Below are positions 28,065-36,979 of a DNA stretch of 64,000 nucleotides, piece after piece; position 1 is the first letter of the stretch, and every line of letters starts with the position of its first letter. A program made the position numbers and the translations under genes. The stretch spans positions 62,001 to 126,000 of the forward strand of contig CANMQO010000007.1 in NCBI GenBank assembly GCA_947500055.1, written 5' to 3'. A model generated the notes under the pieces. That model saw nothing but the letters and a program-made list of their open reading frames with translations, made no database searches and was not told where the DNA came from. The stretch comes from an uncultured Paracoccaceae bacterium. Lineage in GTDB: Bacteria > Pseudomonadota > Alphaproteobacteria > Rhodobacterales > Rhodobacteraceae.

Positions 28065-29822
28065 ATGGCGGCCATAACAAAACTCAAAGCGCGACGTGGT
28101 CATGGCAGATGGTACCTGCGTCTGTCGATTCTTGTGATCTGCCTGTTTGCTGTCATTGTGATCTATGTCAGCAACCAATATCTGACCCAACGTTTCACTG
28201 AAACGATCCGCAACAGGTCCGAAATCCGGCTGGCCACCCATGTGAGCGACCTGATGAGCGAGTTTCGCCACAGTTCGCGCGGTTTGCTGTTTCTGGCGCG
28301 TGATCCTGAGTTGATTGCGGCGTTGAAGGATGCAAACTACTCATTATCCACGGCGCGCCTGTTGTCATTTGTTGATGATTTCGGCGCGGCATCCCTTGTT
28401 TTGTTGGATCGCGATGGGCGGACGGTTGCGGCAACCGACCGAAACCGGCTGGGTGAGACGCATCGTGCCAAGCCCTATTTCGTTAATGCGCAACGTGCCA
28501 ATCAGACAATCTATACCACCTACAAGGACGAGGAAGATCCGACCTACAATTTTGTTTTTTCGCGCAAAATAGATGCAGAAGGCGAGTTTCTCGGCGTGAT
28601 CCTCGTCGAGGTCGATGTGCCATCGCTTGAACGGGGCTGGGGCGGTTTGTCCGACGCGGTCATCGTTGCGGATACTGATGGCACAATTCTGATATCAACA
28701 GAACCACGCTGGCGTGGCCTTGTGGAGGAGGAGGCCCTGGCCCGGCAATCCGCACCCTCAGCGATTGAGCGTGCGATACGCGTCACGCAAGGTTGGGCGG
28801 CGCTTCCGGCGGATGCTTATCTGCGGGGAGAGGCGGTCCTGCGGCGCGAGGCGAGGGTGCCGCATCAAGGCTGGAAGATGGTGAGTTTCACCACGTATGC
28901 CTCGGTGCGCGAACGGGTGAATGGCATTCTGGCACTTGAGGTGATGGGATTCGCGCTTTTGCTTGCGTTGGCGTTTTATTTCATGTCCCGCAAGACAGCG
29001 TCCCGGCTGGTGTTCTTTCAGCGCGAGTCAGCAGAGCTTCGCGCATTGAACCGCAGGCTACAGCGAGAAATCGCCGAGCGTGAGAAGGTCGAAAAGACCC
29101 TGCAAGTTGCAGAACAGACCATCGCGCAATCATCAAAACTGGCGGCTCTGGGCGAGATGTCGGCGGCGGTCAGTCACGAGCTGAACCAACCGCTGGCAGC
29201 GATGAAAACCTACCTTGCCGGTGCCCGGCTTTTGCTGCAGCGCAAACGGCAGGATGAGGCACTGTCATCCTTCCAGCGCATTGATGATCTGCTGGAGCGG
29301 ATGGGCGCGATTACGCGCCAATTGAAATCCTATGCCCGGAAGGGGTCAGAGGCGTTTGAGCCTGTGGATACAAGGGCTGCGGTGTCATCGGCACTTGCCA
29401 TGATGGAACCGCAACTCAAGACCCGGCAGGTCAATATCATCCGCACATTGCCGAATGAACCGGTGATGATACTGGGCGACCGCCTGCGTCTGGAACAGGT
29501 GATCATCAACCTGTTGCGCAATGCGTTTGACGCGACGAAATCCGCCAGTAATCCTACCATCGAAATCTTGTTGGCTGCAGGTGAAACCGTCAGCCTGCAG
29601 ATCCGCGACAACGGTCCTGGAATTGACAACCTCAATGAGTTGTTCGAGCCGTTTTACACCACGAAAGAACCTGGCGATGGGGTGGGGCTTGGGCTTGCTA
29701 TCTCCTCCGGCATCGTAAACGATTTGAGCGGACGCCTGACGGCAAGAAATGCAGTCGATGGTGGGGCAATTTTTGAAGTTCAGCTGCCTGCGTTAAATCA
29801 GGACGTGGCTGCGGCAGAGTAA
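28065..29822 (+). CDS. dctB: DctB-like membrane sensor histidine kinase
   Basis: A 585-residue kinase with two membrane segments (about residues 21-41 and 288-308) enclosing a periplasmic double-Cache-type sensor region. The cytoplasmic half has a short coiled coil (about 320-350), a HisKA domain with SAAVSHELNQPLAAMKTYL (His about 371), and an HATPase domain with NLLRNAFDAT, DNGPGID and GDGVGLGLAI. Family length and layout match DctB, which senses C4-dicarboxylates. No dicarboxylate TRAP transporter is adjacent, so the ligand is inferred only from family. It is followed 11 bases later by its response regulator. Confidence 0.82.
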   Translation: MAAITKLKARRGHGRWYLRLSILVICLFAVIVIYVSNQYLTQRFTETIRNRSEIRLATHVSDLMSEFRHSSRGLLFLARDPELIAALKDANYSLSTARLLSFVDDFGAASLVLLDRDGRTVAATDRNRLGETHRAKPYFVNAQRANQTIYTTYKDEEDPTYNFVFSRKIDAEGEFLGVILVEVDVPSLERGWGGLSDAVIVADTDGTILISTEPRWRGLVEEEALARQSAPSAIERAIRVTQGWAALPADAYLRGEAVLRREARVPHQGWKMVSFTTYASVRERVNGILALEVMGFALLLALAFYFMSRKTASRLVFFQRESAELRALNRRLQREIAEREKVEKTLQVAEQTIAQSSKLAALGEMSAAVSHELNQPLAAMKTYLAGARLLLQRKRQDEALSSFQRIDDLLERMGAITRQLKSYARKGSEAFEPVDTRAAVSSALAMMEPQLKTRQVNIIRTLPNEPVMILGDRLRLEQVIINLLRNAFDATKSASNPTIEILLAAGETVSLQIRDNGPGIDNLNELFEPFYTTKEPGDGVGLGLAISSGIVNDLSGRLTARNAVDGGAIFEVQLPALNQDVAAAE

Positions 29823-29833
29823 GGAAAGAAGTA

Positions 29834-31165
29834 ATGTCGAAGGCTATGAAAATCGCGATTGTCGATGACGAAAAGGATATGCGTCAATCGATCAGTCAGT
29901 GGCTGGCCCTGTCGGGGTTCGACACGGAGACCTTTGCATCCGCCGAGGATGCGCTCAAAGGGTTAGGAAATGATTACCCCGGCGTTGTTGTCAGTGACAT
30001 CAAGATGCCGGGCATGGACGGGATGCAGTTTCTCAAGAAACTCAAAGGCGTGGATAGCTCGCTTCCTGTCATCATGATCACGGGTCACGGTGACGTTCCG
30101 ATGGCCGTAGAGGCGATGCGGGTCGGGGCGTTTGATTTCCTTGAGAAACCTTTCAACCCTGACCGGATGACGGAACTGGCAAAGCGTGCTACGCAGGCCC
30201 GCCGTCTGACGTTGGATAACCGTGCGCTGCGCAAGGAATTGTCGGATGGCTCTGCGCTGATCAAGAAATTGATCGGTCAGTCAGTCCCGATGGAGCGCCT
30301 GAAAGAGGATATTCTGGATCTCGGTCAGGCCGATGGTCATGTGCTGGTCGAGGGTGAAACAGGCACTGGCAAAACCCTAGTCGCTCATGCCCTGCATGCC
30401 GTTGGTGCCCGCGCCAACAAGAAGTTCGTGCTGCTGAGCTGCTCTGCTTATGACGAAGAAACGCTGGGGCGTCGCATCTTTGGCCCGGCCCATGATGATG
30501 AACCGATCCCGGCGATGGAAGAGGCACGTGGCGGCACGTTGGTGCTTGAGGATATCGAGGCGTTGAGCCATGCCTTGCAGGCACGTTTGCTGACGGCGAT
30601 CAATGATCAGGGCACCCCGGCAGAGACCCGGATTGTTGCCATTTGCAACCTGCAGGAACAGGATAAGACCTGTGAAAGTGTGTTGCGGCCTGATCTGTTT
30701 TACAGGCTTGCAGCGTTGCGGATTACGGTTCCTCCGTTGCGCCAGCGGGGCGAGGATATTCTGGCGCTTTTCACCCGGTTGGGTGAGCAGTTTGCTGATG
30801 AATATGGTTGCGAGGCCCCCGAGGTCAGCGCGCAGGAAGCGGCACAATTGTTGCAGGCGCCATGGCCGGGTAATGTGCGCCAGTTGATCAATGTTGCGGA
30901 ACGCGCGGTGTTGCAAAACAGGCGTGGCACCGGGTCCATCGCGTCCTTGCTGATGGCAGATACTGAAGAGACAAAACCGGCGATGACCACAGAGGGCAAG
31001 CCGCTGAAGGAGTTTGTCGAAGCCTTTGAACGCATGCTGATCGACAACACTATGCGGCGGCACAAAGGGTCCATCGTTGCCGTGATGGAAGAACTTTGCC
31101 TGCCACGCCGGACCCTGAATGAGAAGATGGCAAAATACGGTTTGCAGCGCTCGGACTACTTGTAA
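29834..31165 (+). CDS. dctD: DctD-like response regulator with degenerate AAA+ domain
   Basis: A 443-residue NtrC-family regulator. The receiver domain (about 1-125) has acidic IVDDEKDM, phosphoacceptor Asp near 55 (VVSDIKMPG) and MITGHGD. The AAA+ domain has Walker A GETGTGKT (about 175), a Walker B-like LVLEDIEAL, the sensor/arginine region RPDLFYRLAALRITVPPLRQR (from about 285) and WPGNVRQLIN. The Fis-type C-terminal helix-turn-helix is RRTLNEKMAKYGL. The GAFTGA loop that contacts sigma-54 is missing: after LSCSAYDEETLGRRIFGP the usual segment is replaced. Partner of the kinase just upstream. Confidence 0.8.
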   Translation: MSKAMKIAIVDDEKDMRQSISQWLALSGFDTETFASAEDALKGLGNDYPGVVVSDIKMPGMDGMQFLKKLKGVDSSLPVIMITGHGDVPMAVEAMRVGAFDFLEKPFNPDRMTELAKRATQARRLTLDNRALRKELSDGSALIKKLIGQSVPMERLKEDILDLGQADGHVLVEGETGTGKTLVAHALHAVGARANKKFVLLSCSAYDEETLGRRIFGPAHDDEPIPAMEEARGGTLVLEDIEALSHALQARLLTAINDQGTPAETRIVAICNLQEQDKTCESVLRPDLFYRLAALRITVPPLRQRGEDILALFTRLGEQFADEYGCEAPEVSAQEAAQLLQAPWPGNVRQLINVAERAVLQNRRGTGSIASLLMADTEETKPAMTTEGKPLKEFVEAFERMLIDNTMRRHKGSIVAVMEELCLPRRTLNEKMAKYGLQRSDYL

Positions 31166-31818
31166 ATCCCTTGGTCGATTTTGGAGGCGCGTCGCAGCGT
31201 CTCCAATGCCAATGTGTTAACATCACAAAACAGCCGAAATTCGTGGTCGGCAAAGCGTCGGCCATGCGTCGGCAAAACGTCGGGCATGTCGGGACGGACT
31301 TCGCCGGTTAATGCAACGCCCCCCATTGGTCGCCAATGCACCCTTAGGTTGTGTTGGCAAAATGCGGCGCTGAAAGTCCCAGGATGGCGGGCATCGCCCC
31401 CCATTTTGGCAAAGTCGATACAATGACCGATGTAAATTGTCATTGTAATGCCTGACCTTCCTCCCTTATGTATGGGGCACGGATGCCCGCGCGATGTTGC
31501 GCGGAGCCATTCGGGAGAATTCTCTGTCTTGGTTGATTTGGACCGCAGGTCCGGCAGCAGCGAGACAGCTGATTTGGTCAGTTTGACCAGAAGAACGCTC
31601 TGGCTGCGTGTACTCAAATGCAGGCCGGGCCTTGAAAGGGTCGTCGATTTTGGGCGGCCGGAGAAGAAACGCGATGCAACGCGCAGGCTATGACAGGCAA
31701 GACAGTGCGGCCCCGAGGGGCCCCGGTTTTGCGCGCGCGCGGATCGCCTTAATCAGACATGTAACACGGACAACCGCCCCTCCTGGGGGGCCGCCGGGGT
31801 TACGTGCGAACGGACAAT
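31166..31818. other. Long leader/intergenic region before rne
   Basis: About 650 bases without a convincing gene. It contains the dispersed element at 31216-31310, a GC hairpin GGCCC-CGAG-GGGCC at 31709-31722, an alternating CGCGCGCG tract at 31731-31740 and CCCC-TCCT-GGGG at 31777-31788 shortly before the rne start. A long rne 5' leader used for RNase E autoregulation would be consistent with other bacteria, but no conserved motif is seen. Minus-strand open frames here lack support. Confidence 0.6.
31216..31310. repeat. Dispersed ~95-bp element with 11-bp periodic core (copy A)
   Basis: The core at 31246-31283 contains four successive 11-base units of the form CGTCGGCnAnG (the first starts GTCGGCAAAG). 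It is identical to the core at 49518-49555 except for one base. The flanks also align: GTTAAC-TCA and CAG-CGAA on the left and ACGGA...CCGGTTA on the right. It lies between dctD and rne. Confidence 0.8.
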
Positions 31819-34488
31819 ATGCCAAAGAAAATGCTAATCGATGCGACACACGCGGAAGAAACCCGTGTTGTCGTAGTAGACGGAAACAAAGTCGAGGAAT
31901 TTGATTTCGAAAGCCAGTTCAAGCGTCAGCTTGCTGGGAACATCTATCTGGCCAAGGTGACACGGGTTGAACCGTCGTTGCAGGCTGCTTTTGTTGACTA
32001 TGGCGGCAATCGCCACGGCTTCCTTGCCTTCTCGGAAATCCACCCAGATTACTACCAGATCCCGGTGGCGGATCGTGAGGCGCTGATCGCCGAGGAAAAG
32101 GCCTATGCCGAAAGCCAGAAGGCCGAAGCAGAGGCGGAAGCCGAGCAGGAAGAAAATCCGAAACCCAAGCGTCGTCGCCGCAAGGCGAAGGCGGCTGAGG
32201 TTGAGGGTGATGATCCTGTGATCACCGCAGAACTGGAAACTCCGGAAGAGGAAACCTCCGGCGATATCGCGGGTATGGAAACCTTTGACGTGGATGACGG
32301 CGAAGAGGGCAGTTCCCCCATGGAGCTGGTCGCCGAGACCCCGGTGGATACCCCTGCTGCAGGCGAAGATGATGACGATGAGGAGGAGGACCAGCCCAAG
32401 GCTGACCCCCGCTCCAAGGATGAAACCATCGAAAGTGTCGCCGAAGAGGATGACACTGACGAGGTGCGCCCGGTCCGCAAGCCGCGTCCGAAGCGTTACA
32501 AGATCCAGGAAGTCATCAAGGTTCGCCAGATTCTGCTGATCCAGGTTGTGAAGGAAGAACGCGGGAACAAGGGTGCAGCCCTGACGACATATCTGTCGCT
32601 GGCCGGTCGCTACTGCGTCCTGATGCCAAACACCGCCCGCGGTGGTGGCATCAGCCGCAAGATCACCAATGCCGCCGACCGCAAGAAACTGAAAGAGATC
32701 GCGGGGTCCATGACCGTACCGGACGGCGCGGGCCTGATCATTCGGACCGCCGGGTCGCAACGCACCAAGGCCGAGATCAAGCGCGATTATGAGTATCTGC
32801 AGCGGATGTGGGAACAGATCAGGGAATTGACCCTGAAATCCATTGCCCCTGCGAAGATCTACGAGGAAGGCGACCTGATCAAACGGTCCATCCGTGACCT
32901 TTATTCGAAAGAGATCGACGAGGTCATCGTCGCAGGTGAGCAGGGCTATCGGACGGCCAAGGACTTCATGAAGATGATCATGCCGTCCCATGCCAAGAAC
33001 GTGAAATACTATGCCGAACAGTTGCCGCTTTATGCCCGCTATCAGGTTGAGGGTTATTTGGGTGGCATGTTCAATCCGACCGTGCAACTGCCTTCGGGGG
33101 GCTATATTGTCATCGGGATCACAGAGGCGCTGGTCGCGATCGACGTGAACTCTGGCCGGGCGACCAAGGAAGGGTCGATTGAGCAGACAGCGCTCAAGAC
33201 GAACCTGGAGGCCGCCGATGAGGTGGCCCGCCAGTTGCGCCTGCGTGACCTGGCTGGTCTGATCGTGATCGATTTCATTGACATGGATGAACGTCGCAAC
33301 AATGCGTCGGTGGAAAAGCGTTTCAAAGACAAGCTGAAGACGGATCGTGCGCGCATTCAGGTCGGTCGCATCTCGGGCTTTGGCCTGATGGAAATGTCGC
33401 GCCAGCGGCTGCGTCCCGGTATGCTGGAAGCGACGACGCAAATGTGTTCGCATTGCCATGGGACGGGTCTGTTGCGCTCGGACGACAATGTTGCCTTGTC
33501 GATCATTCGCGCCCTCGAAGAAGAAGGTGTGCGTGGCCGCAGCAAGGAGGTGCTGATCAAAGCGCCGATCACCATCGCCAACTTCCTCATGAATGGCAAA
33601 CGCGAACATATTGCGGATATCGAAGCCCGTTACGGCATGTCGGTGCGGATCGAATGTGATCCGACCCTGGTATCGCCCGACTTTGCGATTGAGAAATTCA
33701 AGACGGCAACCCGCGTGGTGCCGGATGCGGCCCCTGTTGTCACATCAGTTGTGATCATGGATGACGACGATGAGGACACAACCACATTGGTCGACGTCGA
33801 GGCCGAAGCGGAAGATACCGCTGAGACCGAGGATCGGCCCAAGCGCAAGCGGCGTCGTCGTCGGCGGCGGCGTGGTGGCGGCGGCAATGGTCCTGATGGG
33901 CAGCAAGCTGATGGTGTGCAGGCTGAGGGTGACGCAGCCCCGGCAGAGCAGGGGGCGGATGCAGCACCTGCGGAGCAGTCTGAGGCAGATGCAGCACCCG
34001 TTGCAGAGGAGGCGCCAGCCCCCGAAGAAAAGCCCAAGCGCACACGCAGCCGCAAAAAGAAGGTAGAAGAAAAGCCCGAGGCCGACGCAGCGCCTGCCGA
34101 TGAAACTGCCGAGAAGCCAGAGGCCGAAACGGCTGAAGAGGCACCCAAGCCCAAGCGGCGGACGCGAAAGAAGGCAGCGCCAAAGGTGGAAGATCCTGCT
34201 GCTGATCCGCAGACAGAAGAGACCGCGCCCGAAGCACCCGCAGCAGAGGAAAAGCCAAAGCCCAAACGCCGCAGCCGGGCCAAGCCCAAGGCGGAGGACG
34301 CACCTGCGCCCGGAGCGGATGCGGCAGCCGCGCCAAAGGCGGACACGGCCACACCGGCGCCGGAGCCAATTCCCGCCCCGGCAGCGGTCGCGGAACCGGT
34401 TGCAGTCGCGCCTACACCAGAGCCTGTTGCAGAAGAAGCGCCAGCCAAGCCCAAACGCAAAGGCTGGTGGTCGCTGGGGCGCGGTTAA
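31819..34488 (+). CDS. rne: Ribonuclease E
   Basis: An 889-residue endoribonuclease, the core of RNA turnover. The S1 domain starts at about residue 35 (GNIYLAKVTRVEPSLQAAF) and is interrupted by an acidic, low-complexity insertion (about 90-220), then resumes at IQEVIKVRQILLIQVVKEE. The catalytic DNase-I-like region has AIDVNSGRATKEGS (about 440) and IVIDFIDMDERRNN (about 482). The Zn-link CSHC is at about 542-545. The C-terminal third (about 645-885) is a Pro/Ala/Glu/Lys-rich repeat scaffold with arginine-rich patches KRKRRRRRRRR and PKPKRRSRAKPK, probably for RNA and degradosome binding. The ATG at 31819 matches the family start MPKKMLIDATH. Confidence 0.96.
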   Translation: MPKKMLIDATHAEETRVVVVDGNKVEEFDFESQFKRQLAGNIYLAKVTRVEPSLQAAFVDYGGNRHGFLAFSEIHPDYYQIPVADREALIAEEKAYAESQKAEAEAEAEQEENPKPKRRRRKAKAAEVEGDDPVITAELETPEEETSGDIAGMETFDVDDGEEGSSPMELVAETPVDTPAAGEDDDDEEEDQPKADPRSKDETIESVAEEDDTDEVRPVRKPRPKRYKIQEVIKVRQILLIQVVKEERGNKGAALTTYLSLAGRYCVLMPNTARGGGISRKITNAADRKKLKEIAGSMTVPDGAGLIIRTAGSQRTKAEIKRDYEYLQRMWEQIRELTLKSIAPAKIYEEGDLIKRSIRDLYSKEIDEVIVAGEQGYRTAKDFMKMIMPSHAKNVKYYAEQLPLYARYQVEGYLGGMFNPTVQLPSGGYIVIGITEALVAIDVNSGRATKEGSIEQTALKTNLEAADEVARQLRLRDLAGLIVIDFIDMDERRNNASVEKRFKDKLKTDRARIQVGRISGFGLMEMSRQRLRPGMLEATTQMCSHCHGTGLLRSDDNVALSIIRALEEEGVRGRSKEVLIKAPITIANFLMNGKREHIADIEARYGMSVRIECDPTLVSPDFAIEKFKTATRVVPDAAPVVTSVVIMDDDDEDTTTLVDVEAEAEDTAETEDRPKRKRRRRRRRRGGGGNGPDGQQADGVQAEGDAAPAEQGADAAPAEQSEADAAPVAEEAPAPEEKPKRTRSRKKKVEEKPEADAAPADETAEKPEAETAEEAPKPKRRTRKKAAPKVEDPAADPQTEETAPEAPAAEEKPKPKRRSRAKPKAEDAPAPGADAAAAPKADTATPAPEPIPAPAAVAEPVAVAPTPEPVAEEAPAKPKRKGWWSLGRG

Positions 34489-34527
34489 GCTCAGGTTTTT
34501 CTGCCCTGAGGCGATAACAAGAGATCG

Positions 34528-34559
34528 AGGACGCTGCCCTTTTTTTGGGGTGGCGTCCT
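34528..34559. terminator. Hairpin between rne and the convergent LysR gene
   Basis: AGGACGC (34528-34534) pairs with GCGTCCT (34553-34559); inside, CCC/GGG encloses a T-rich loop. It starts 40 bases after the rne stop. The T-run is in the loop rather than after the stem, so the termination role is uncertain. Confidence 0.45.
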
Positions 34560-34658
34560 GTCAGATTAACGCTTCTTTCAACCGGGATCGGAGCAACGCT
34601 CCGGTGTCGGTTTTGCGGACAAGCCGGACTTTCCCTGGAGAGTTTCCAACGGCGGCAT

Positions 34659-35564
34659 TCAGAAATCACGACCTATCTTAAATCTACTAACGATGTATCG
34701 AGAAACAGCTAACACTTCTGGCCTGCGCAGCTTAGAAATTGGCACAACCAATGAAACCGGAATGGGATCGATCTTCCAGCGTGGCAGTAGTTCAACGATG
34801 CTTCCATCATTCATATCTTTCTGTACAACAGCCTTGGCCAGCACTGCGGCCCCCAAACCAGAGCGAACAGCGGAAACGCACAATTCATAGCTGTTCACAC
34901 GCAATGCAGGGTTGGCGATACGTTGCGTTGTTGTCTTACCGGTTTTTTGAAGCACCAATTCAGGGCTTTCCTGTGAGCGCAGAATAAGTGGAAAACCAGA
35001 TAAGCCGCTCGGATCGGTGGGTACTTCTGCATCACGCAGAAGGTCTTTGTGCAAACATAAGACGCGTTCCAATGGCGCAAGCGGGTAAGCTTTTACACCA
35101 TCGGTATCCACTGCTCCGACCCTGATACGAAGGTCGACGGCCTCGGCACGCTGATCAACGGGGTGATCGCATCCAACCAGATCGATACGAACCAATGGAA
35201 GGTTCTCACGCAAGCTTGGAAGCAAAGGCATGATGAATTCGGACAGGTATAGGTTGGAACCGGAAAGGCTCACCACGCCCTGTGGGATTGTACTTTGAAG
35301 TTCGTGCCCCACTTCTCCCCTGGCGAGTTGCAGTGCATCCACTGCCTTCACGCAGAGATCGAATACTCTTTGACCAGCAGGCGTCAACGCAATCGCTCGC
35401 GTATTGCGTTTCAGAAGCACGGCGTCGAGATCACTCTCAATTTCTGCAATTTTCTGACTGATATTTGACTTCGAAAGCCGGAGTGCGGCCGCTGCTGCTG
35501 TCATGGACCCTTGCCGGACGACTTCAACGAGAACTTCAGCTTGAGCGTAGAATCTACTGTTCAT
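34659..35564 (-). CDS. LysR-family transcriptional regulator
   Basis: A 301-residue LysR regulator starting MNSRFYAQAEVLVEVVRQGS; the recognition helix is in AAALRLSKSNISQKIAEIE (about 24-42), followed by the substrate-binding domain from about residue 90. It is of the CrgA/DsdC-like group that often controls neighbouring genes. The frame extends by four codons to a TTG at 35576; the ATG at 35564 is preferred. It is divergent from a 102-residue protein and tag. Its wording is less GC-rich than its neighbours (for example frequent AAA/GAA/AAT codons), suggesting recent acquisition with the next two genes. Confidence 0.85.
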   Translation of the reverse strand: MNSRFYAQAEVLVEVVRQGSMTAAAAALRLSKSNISQKIAEIESDLDAVLLKRNTRAIALTPAGQRVFDLCVKAVDALQLARGEVGHELQSTIPQGVVSLSGSNLYLSEFIMPLLPSLRENLPLVRIDLVGCDHPVDQRAEAVDLRIRVGAVDTDGVKAYPLAPLERVLCLHKDLLRDAEVPTDPSGLSGFPLILRSQESPELVLQKTGKTTTQRIANPALRVNSYELCVSAVRSGLGAAVLAKAVVQKDMNDGSIVELLPRWKIDPIPVSLVVPISKLRRPEVLAVSRYIVSRFKIGRDF

Positions 35565-35664
35565 GTTTTGGGACAATGGTTCAGAAACTATCCCTAATCA
35601 AGAACACCTGGACAGGCTAAGAAGCGGTGACCTTGGGCAAACAAACATATGAAGGGACGCGATA

Positions 35665-35973
35665 ATGGAGCGCGAACACGTTGTCGAACTTGTAAAATGG
35701 AAAGCAAAGCCAGCAGTCTCAAATGATGGGATGGTTTCTGCCGTAAACGGCATTTTGCCCGACCTTGAAACACTCCCGGGCTTCATCAGTCAGACATTGT
35801 ACATTGATGATGAGGAGTATTGGGTTGATCTCTATCACTGGGAGACACATGAACAGGGTGTTGCATCCAATGACCTGATGGCCGCGCGCCCGTCTTTTCA
35901 GGCCCTGATGGGTCTGATTGATCCCGCCAGCGTGTCCATCGAGTTCCTGTCCTTGCCGGAGAGCGCGAAGTGA
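35665..35973 (+). CDS. Small ABM-like protein of unknown function
   Basis: A 102-residue acidic protein. The pattern VVELVKWKAKP, LETLPGFISQTLYIDDEEYWVDLYHWE resembles the dimeric alpha/beta barrel of antibiotic-biosynthesis-monooxygenase-like proteins, but no catalytic residues are recognised. It is divergent from a LysR regulator (100-base gap) and overlaps tag by four bases (GTGA), so it forms a two-gene operon with it. Confidence 0.6.
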   Translation: MEREHVVELVKWKAKPAVSNDGMVSAVNGILPDLETLPGFISQTLYIDDEEYWVDLYHWETHEQGVASNDLMAARPSFQALMGLIDPASVSIEFLSLPESAK

Positions 35974-36533
35974 CCGACGATACAATGAGCGCCTTAAATC
36001 GATGCAGCTGGGTCAGCACGGAACAGATTGAAATTGACTATCATGATACCGAGTGGGGCAAACCTATCAGAGACAGCCGCATCTTGTGGGAAATGCTCGT
36101 TCTTGAAGGATTTCAGGCGGGTCTCAGTTGGATTACGATTCTGAAGAAGCGTGAAAATTTTCGAGACGCGTTTTGCCAGTTTGATCCAGAGATCATCGCG
36201 TCGTGGGGCGATAATGACATAGAGCGTCTGCTAAAAAATGACGGGATTGTTCGGCACAAAGGAAAGATCACTGCCACGATTGGTAATGCTCGCGCCTATC
36301 TTGAGTTCGATGACTTTTCCCAATGGTGCTGGAAATATGTTGAGGGAGAAGCTTTGATCAACTCATGGCCTCGAGCTGAAGATATTCCAGCATCAACACC
36401 ACTCTCCGCGCGCATTTCCAAAGACCTGAAATCCGCTGGTTTCCGGTTTTGCGGGCCGACAATTGTATATGCTTGGATGCAGGCGGTCGGCATTGTGAAT
36501 GATCATTTGTGTACATGCGACTTTCGACATTGA
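35970..36533 (+). CDS. tag: DNA-3-methyladenine glycosylase I
   Basis: A 187-residue TagI glycosylase that removes 3-methyladenine from alkylated DNA. RCSWVSTEQIEIDYHDTEWGKPIRD near the N-terminus and WEMLVLEGFQAGLSWITILKKRENFR with the catalytic Glu are present. The zinc-binding set is in NRCSW and the C-terminal HLCTCDFRH. The GTG at 35970 overlaps the previous stop; the ATG at 35985 is the alternative start. It belongs to the AT-richer cassette with the LysR gene. Confidence 0.9.
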   Translation: MTDDTMSALNRCSWVSTEQIEIDYHDTEWGKPIRDSRILWEMLVLEGFQAGLSWITILKKRENFRDAFCQFDPEIIASWGDNDIERLLKNDGIVRHKGKITATIGNARAYLEFDDFSQWCWKYVEGEALINSWPRAEDIPASTPLSARISKDLKSAGFRFCGPTIVYAWMQAVGIVNDHLCTCDFRH

Positions 36534-36609
36534 TCGGGCAAAGTCGAATTTCACGCAAACCGCAGCATTTGGGGCTGTAGACGCTTTCCGGCCATTTCAC
36601 CAACAGGGC

Positions 36610-36632
36610 CCCTCAACGGGGAGCATTGAGGG
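36610..36632. terminator. Hairpin between tag and the convergent TusA gene
   Basis: CCCTCAA (36610-36616), nine-base loop, TTGAGGG (36626-36632): a 7-bp stem 16 bases after the TusA stop on the minus strand. Confidence 0.45.
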
Positions 36633-36648
36633 CAAATGTCAGCGGAAC

Positions 36649-36876
36649 CTAACCTTTTTGGATCAGATATACCTGTGCCCCATCACCCTCGCTGACCCCA
36701 AGCAATTCGTGCCCTGCCTCGGCGCAGAAATGTGGGACGTCGACGATGGCTGCGGGGTCGTCGGCCTCCATTCGCAGCACTTGCCCGACGCTCAGGGCTT
36801 GCAGCCGCTTGCGGGCCTTCAGCACGGGCAGGGGGCATAGCAGCCCTTTGGCATCAAGTTCGGCATCATGGGTCAT
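36649..36876 (-). CDS. tusA: TusA/SirA-family sulfurtransferase
   Basis: A 75-residue sulfur carrier. The CPxP motif in DAKGLLCPLPVLKARKRL holds the active cysteine (about residue 14). MEADDPAAIVDVPHFC and the terminal beta strand are family-typical. It is divergent from a CcdA-type protein; the pair suggests cytoplasmic sulfur relay combined with disulfide/persulfide export (inference). Confidence 0.88.
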   Translation of the reverse strand: MTHDAELDAKGLLCPLPVLKARKRLQALSVGQVLRMEADDPAAIVDVPHFCAEAGHELLGVSEGDGAQVYLIQKG

Positions 36877-36979
36877 GAGTGCCAGTTAGGCGCGATGTTT
36901 CAGTTTGTCCACTAAGTTGTGAGCCATTCCCCCGTGACGGATTGCGTTGCATCGCTTAGGCAGGGGCAAAGGAAAACCG

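Noticed and set aside
31246-31283. 11-bp periodic repeat as a CRISPR array or plasmid iterons
   Set aside because: Units are contiguous with no spacers of 30-40 bases, no cas or rep genes are present, and the same short core appears at a second chromosomal site.
31156-31617. Minus-strand frame sharing DVLPTH-RRFAD words with another at 49254-49571
   Set aside because: The shared words come from the repeated DNA element (copies A and B), and the second frame also runs through ssrA. Neither has a ribosome-binding site or a domain.
31834-33609. A 591-residue open frame antisense to rne
   Set aside because: It is the codon-bias shadow of a GC-rich gene; it is rich in His/Arg/Gly words without a domain, lacks a ribosome-binding site, and rne on the other strand is unambiguous.
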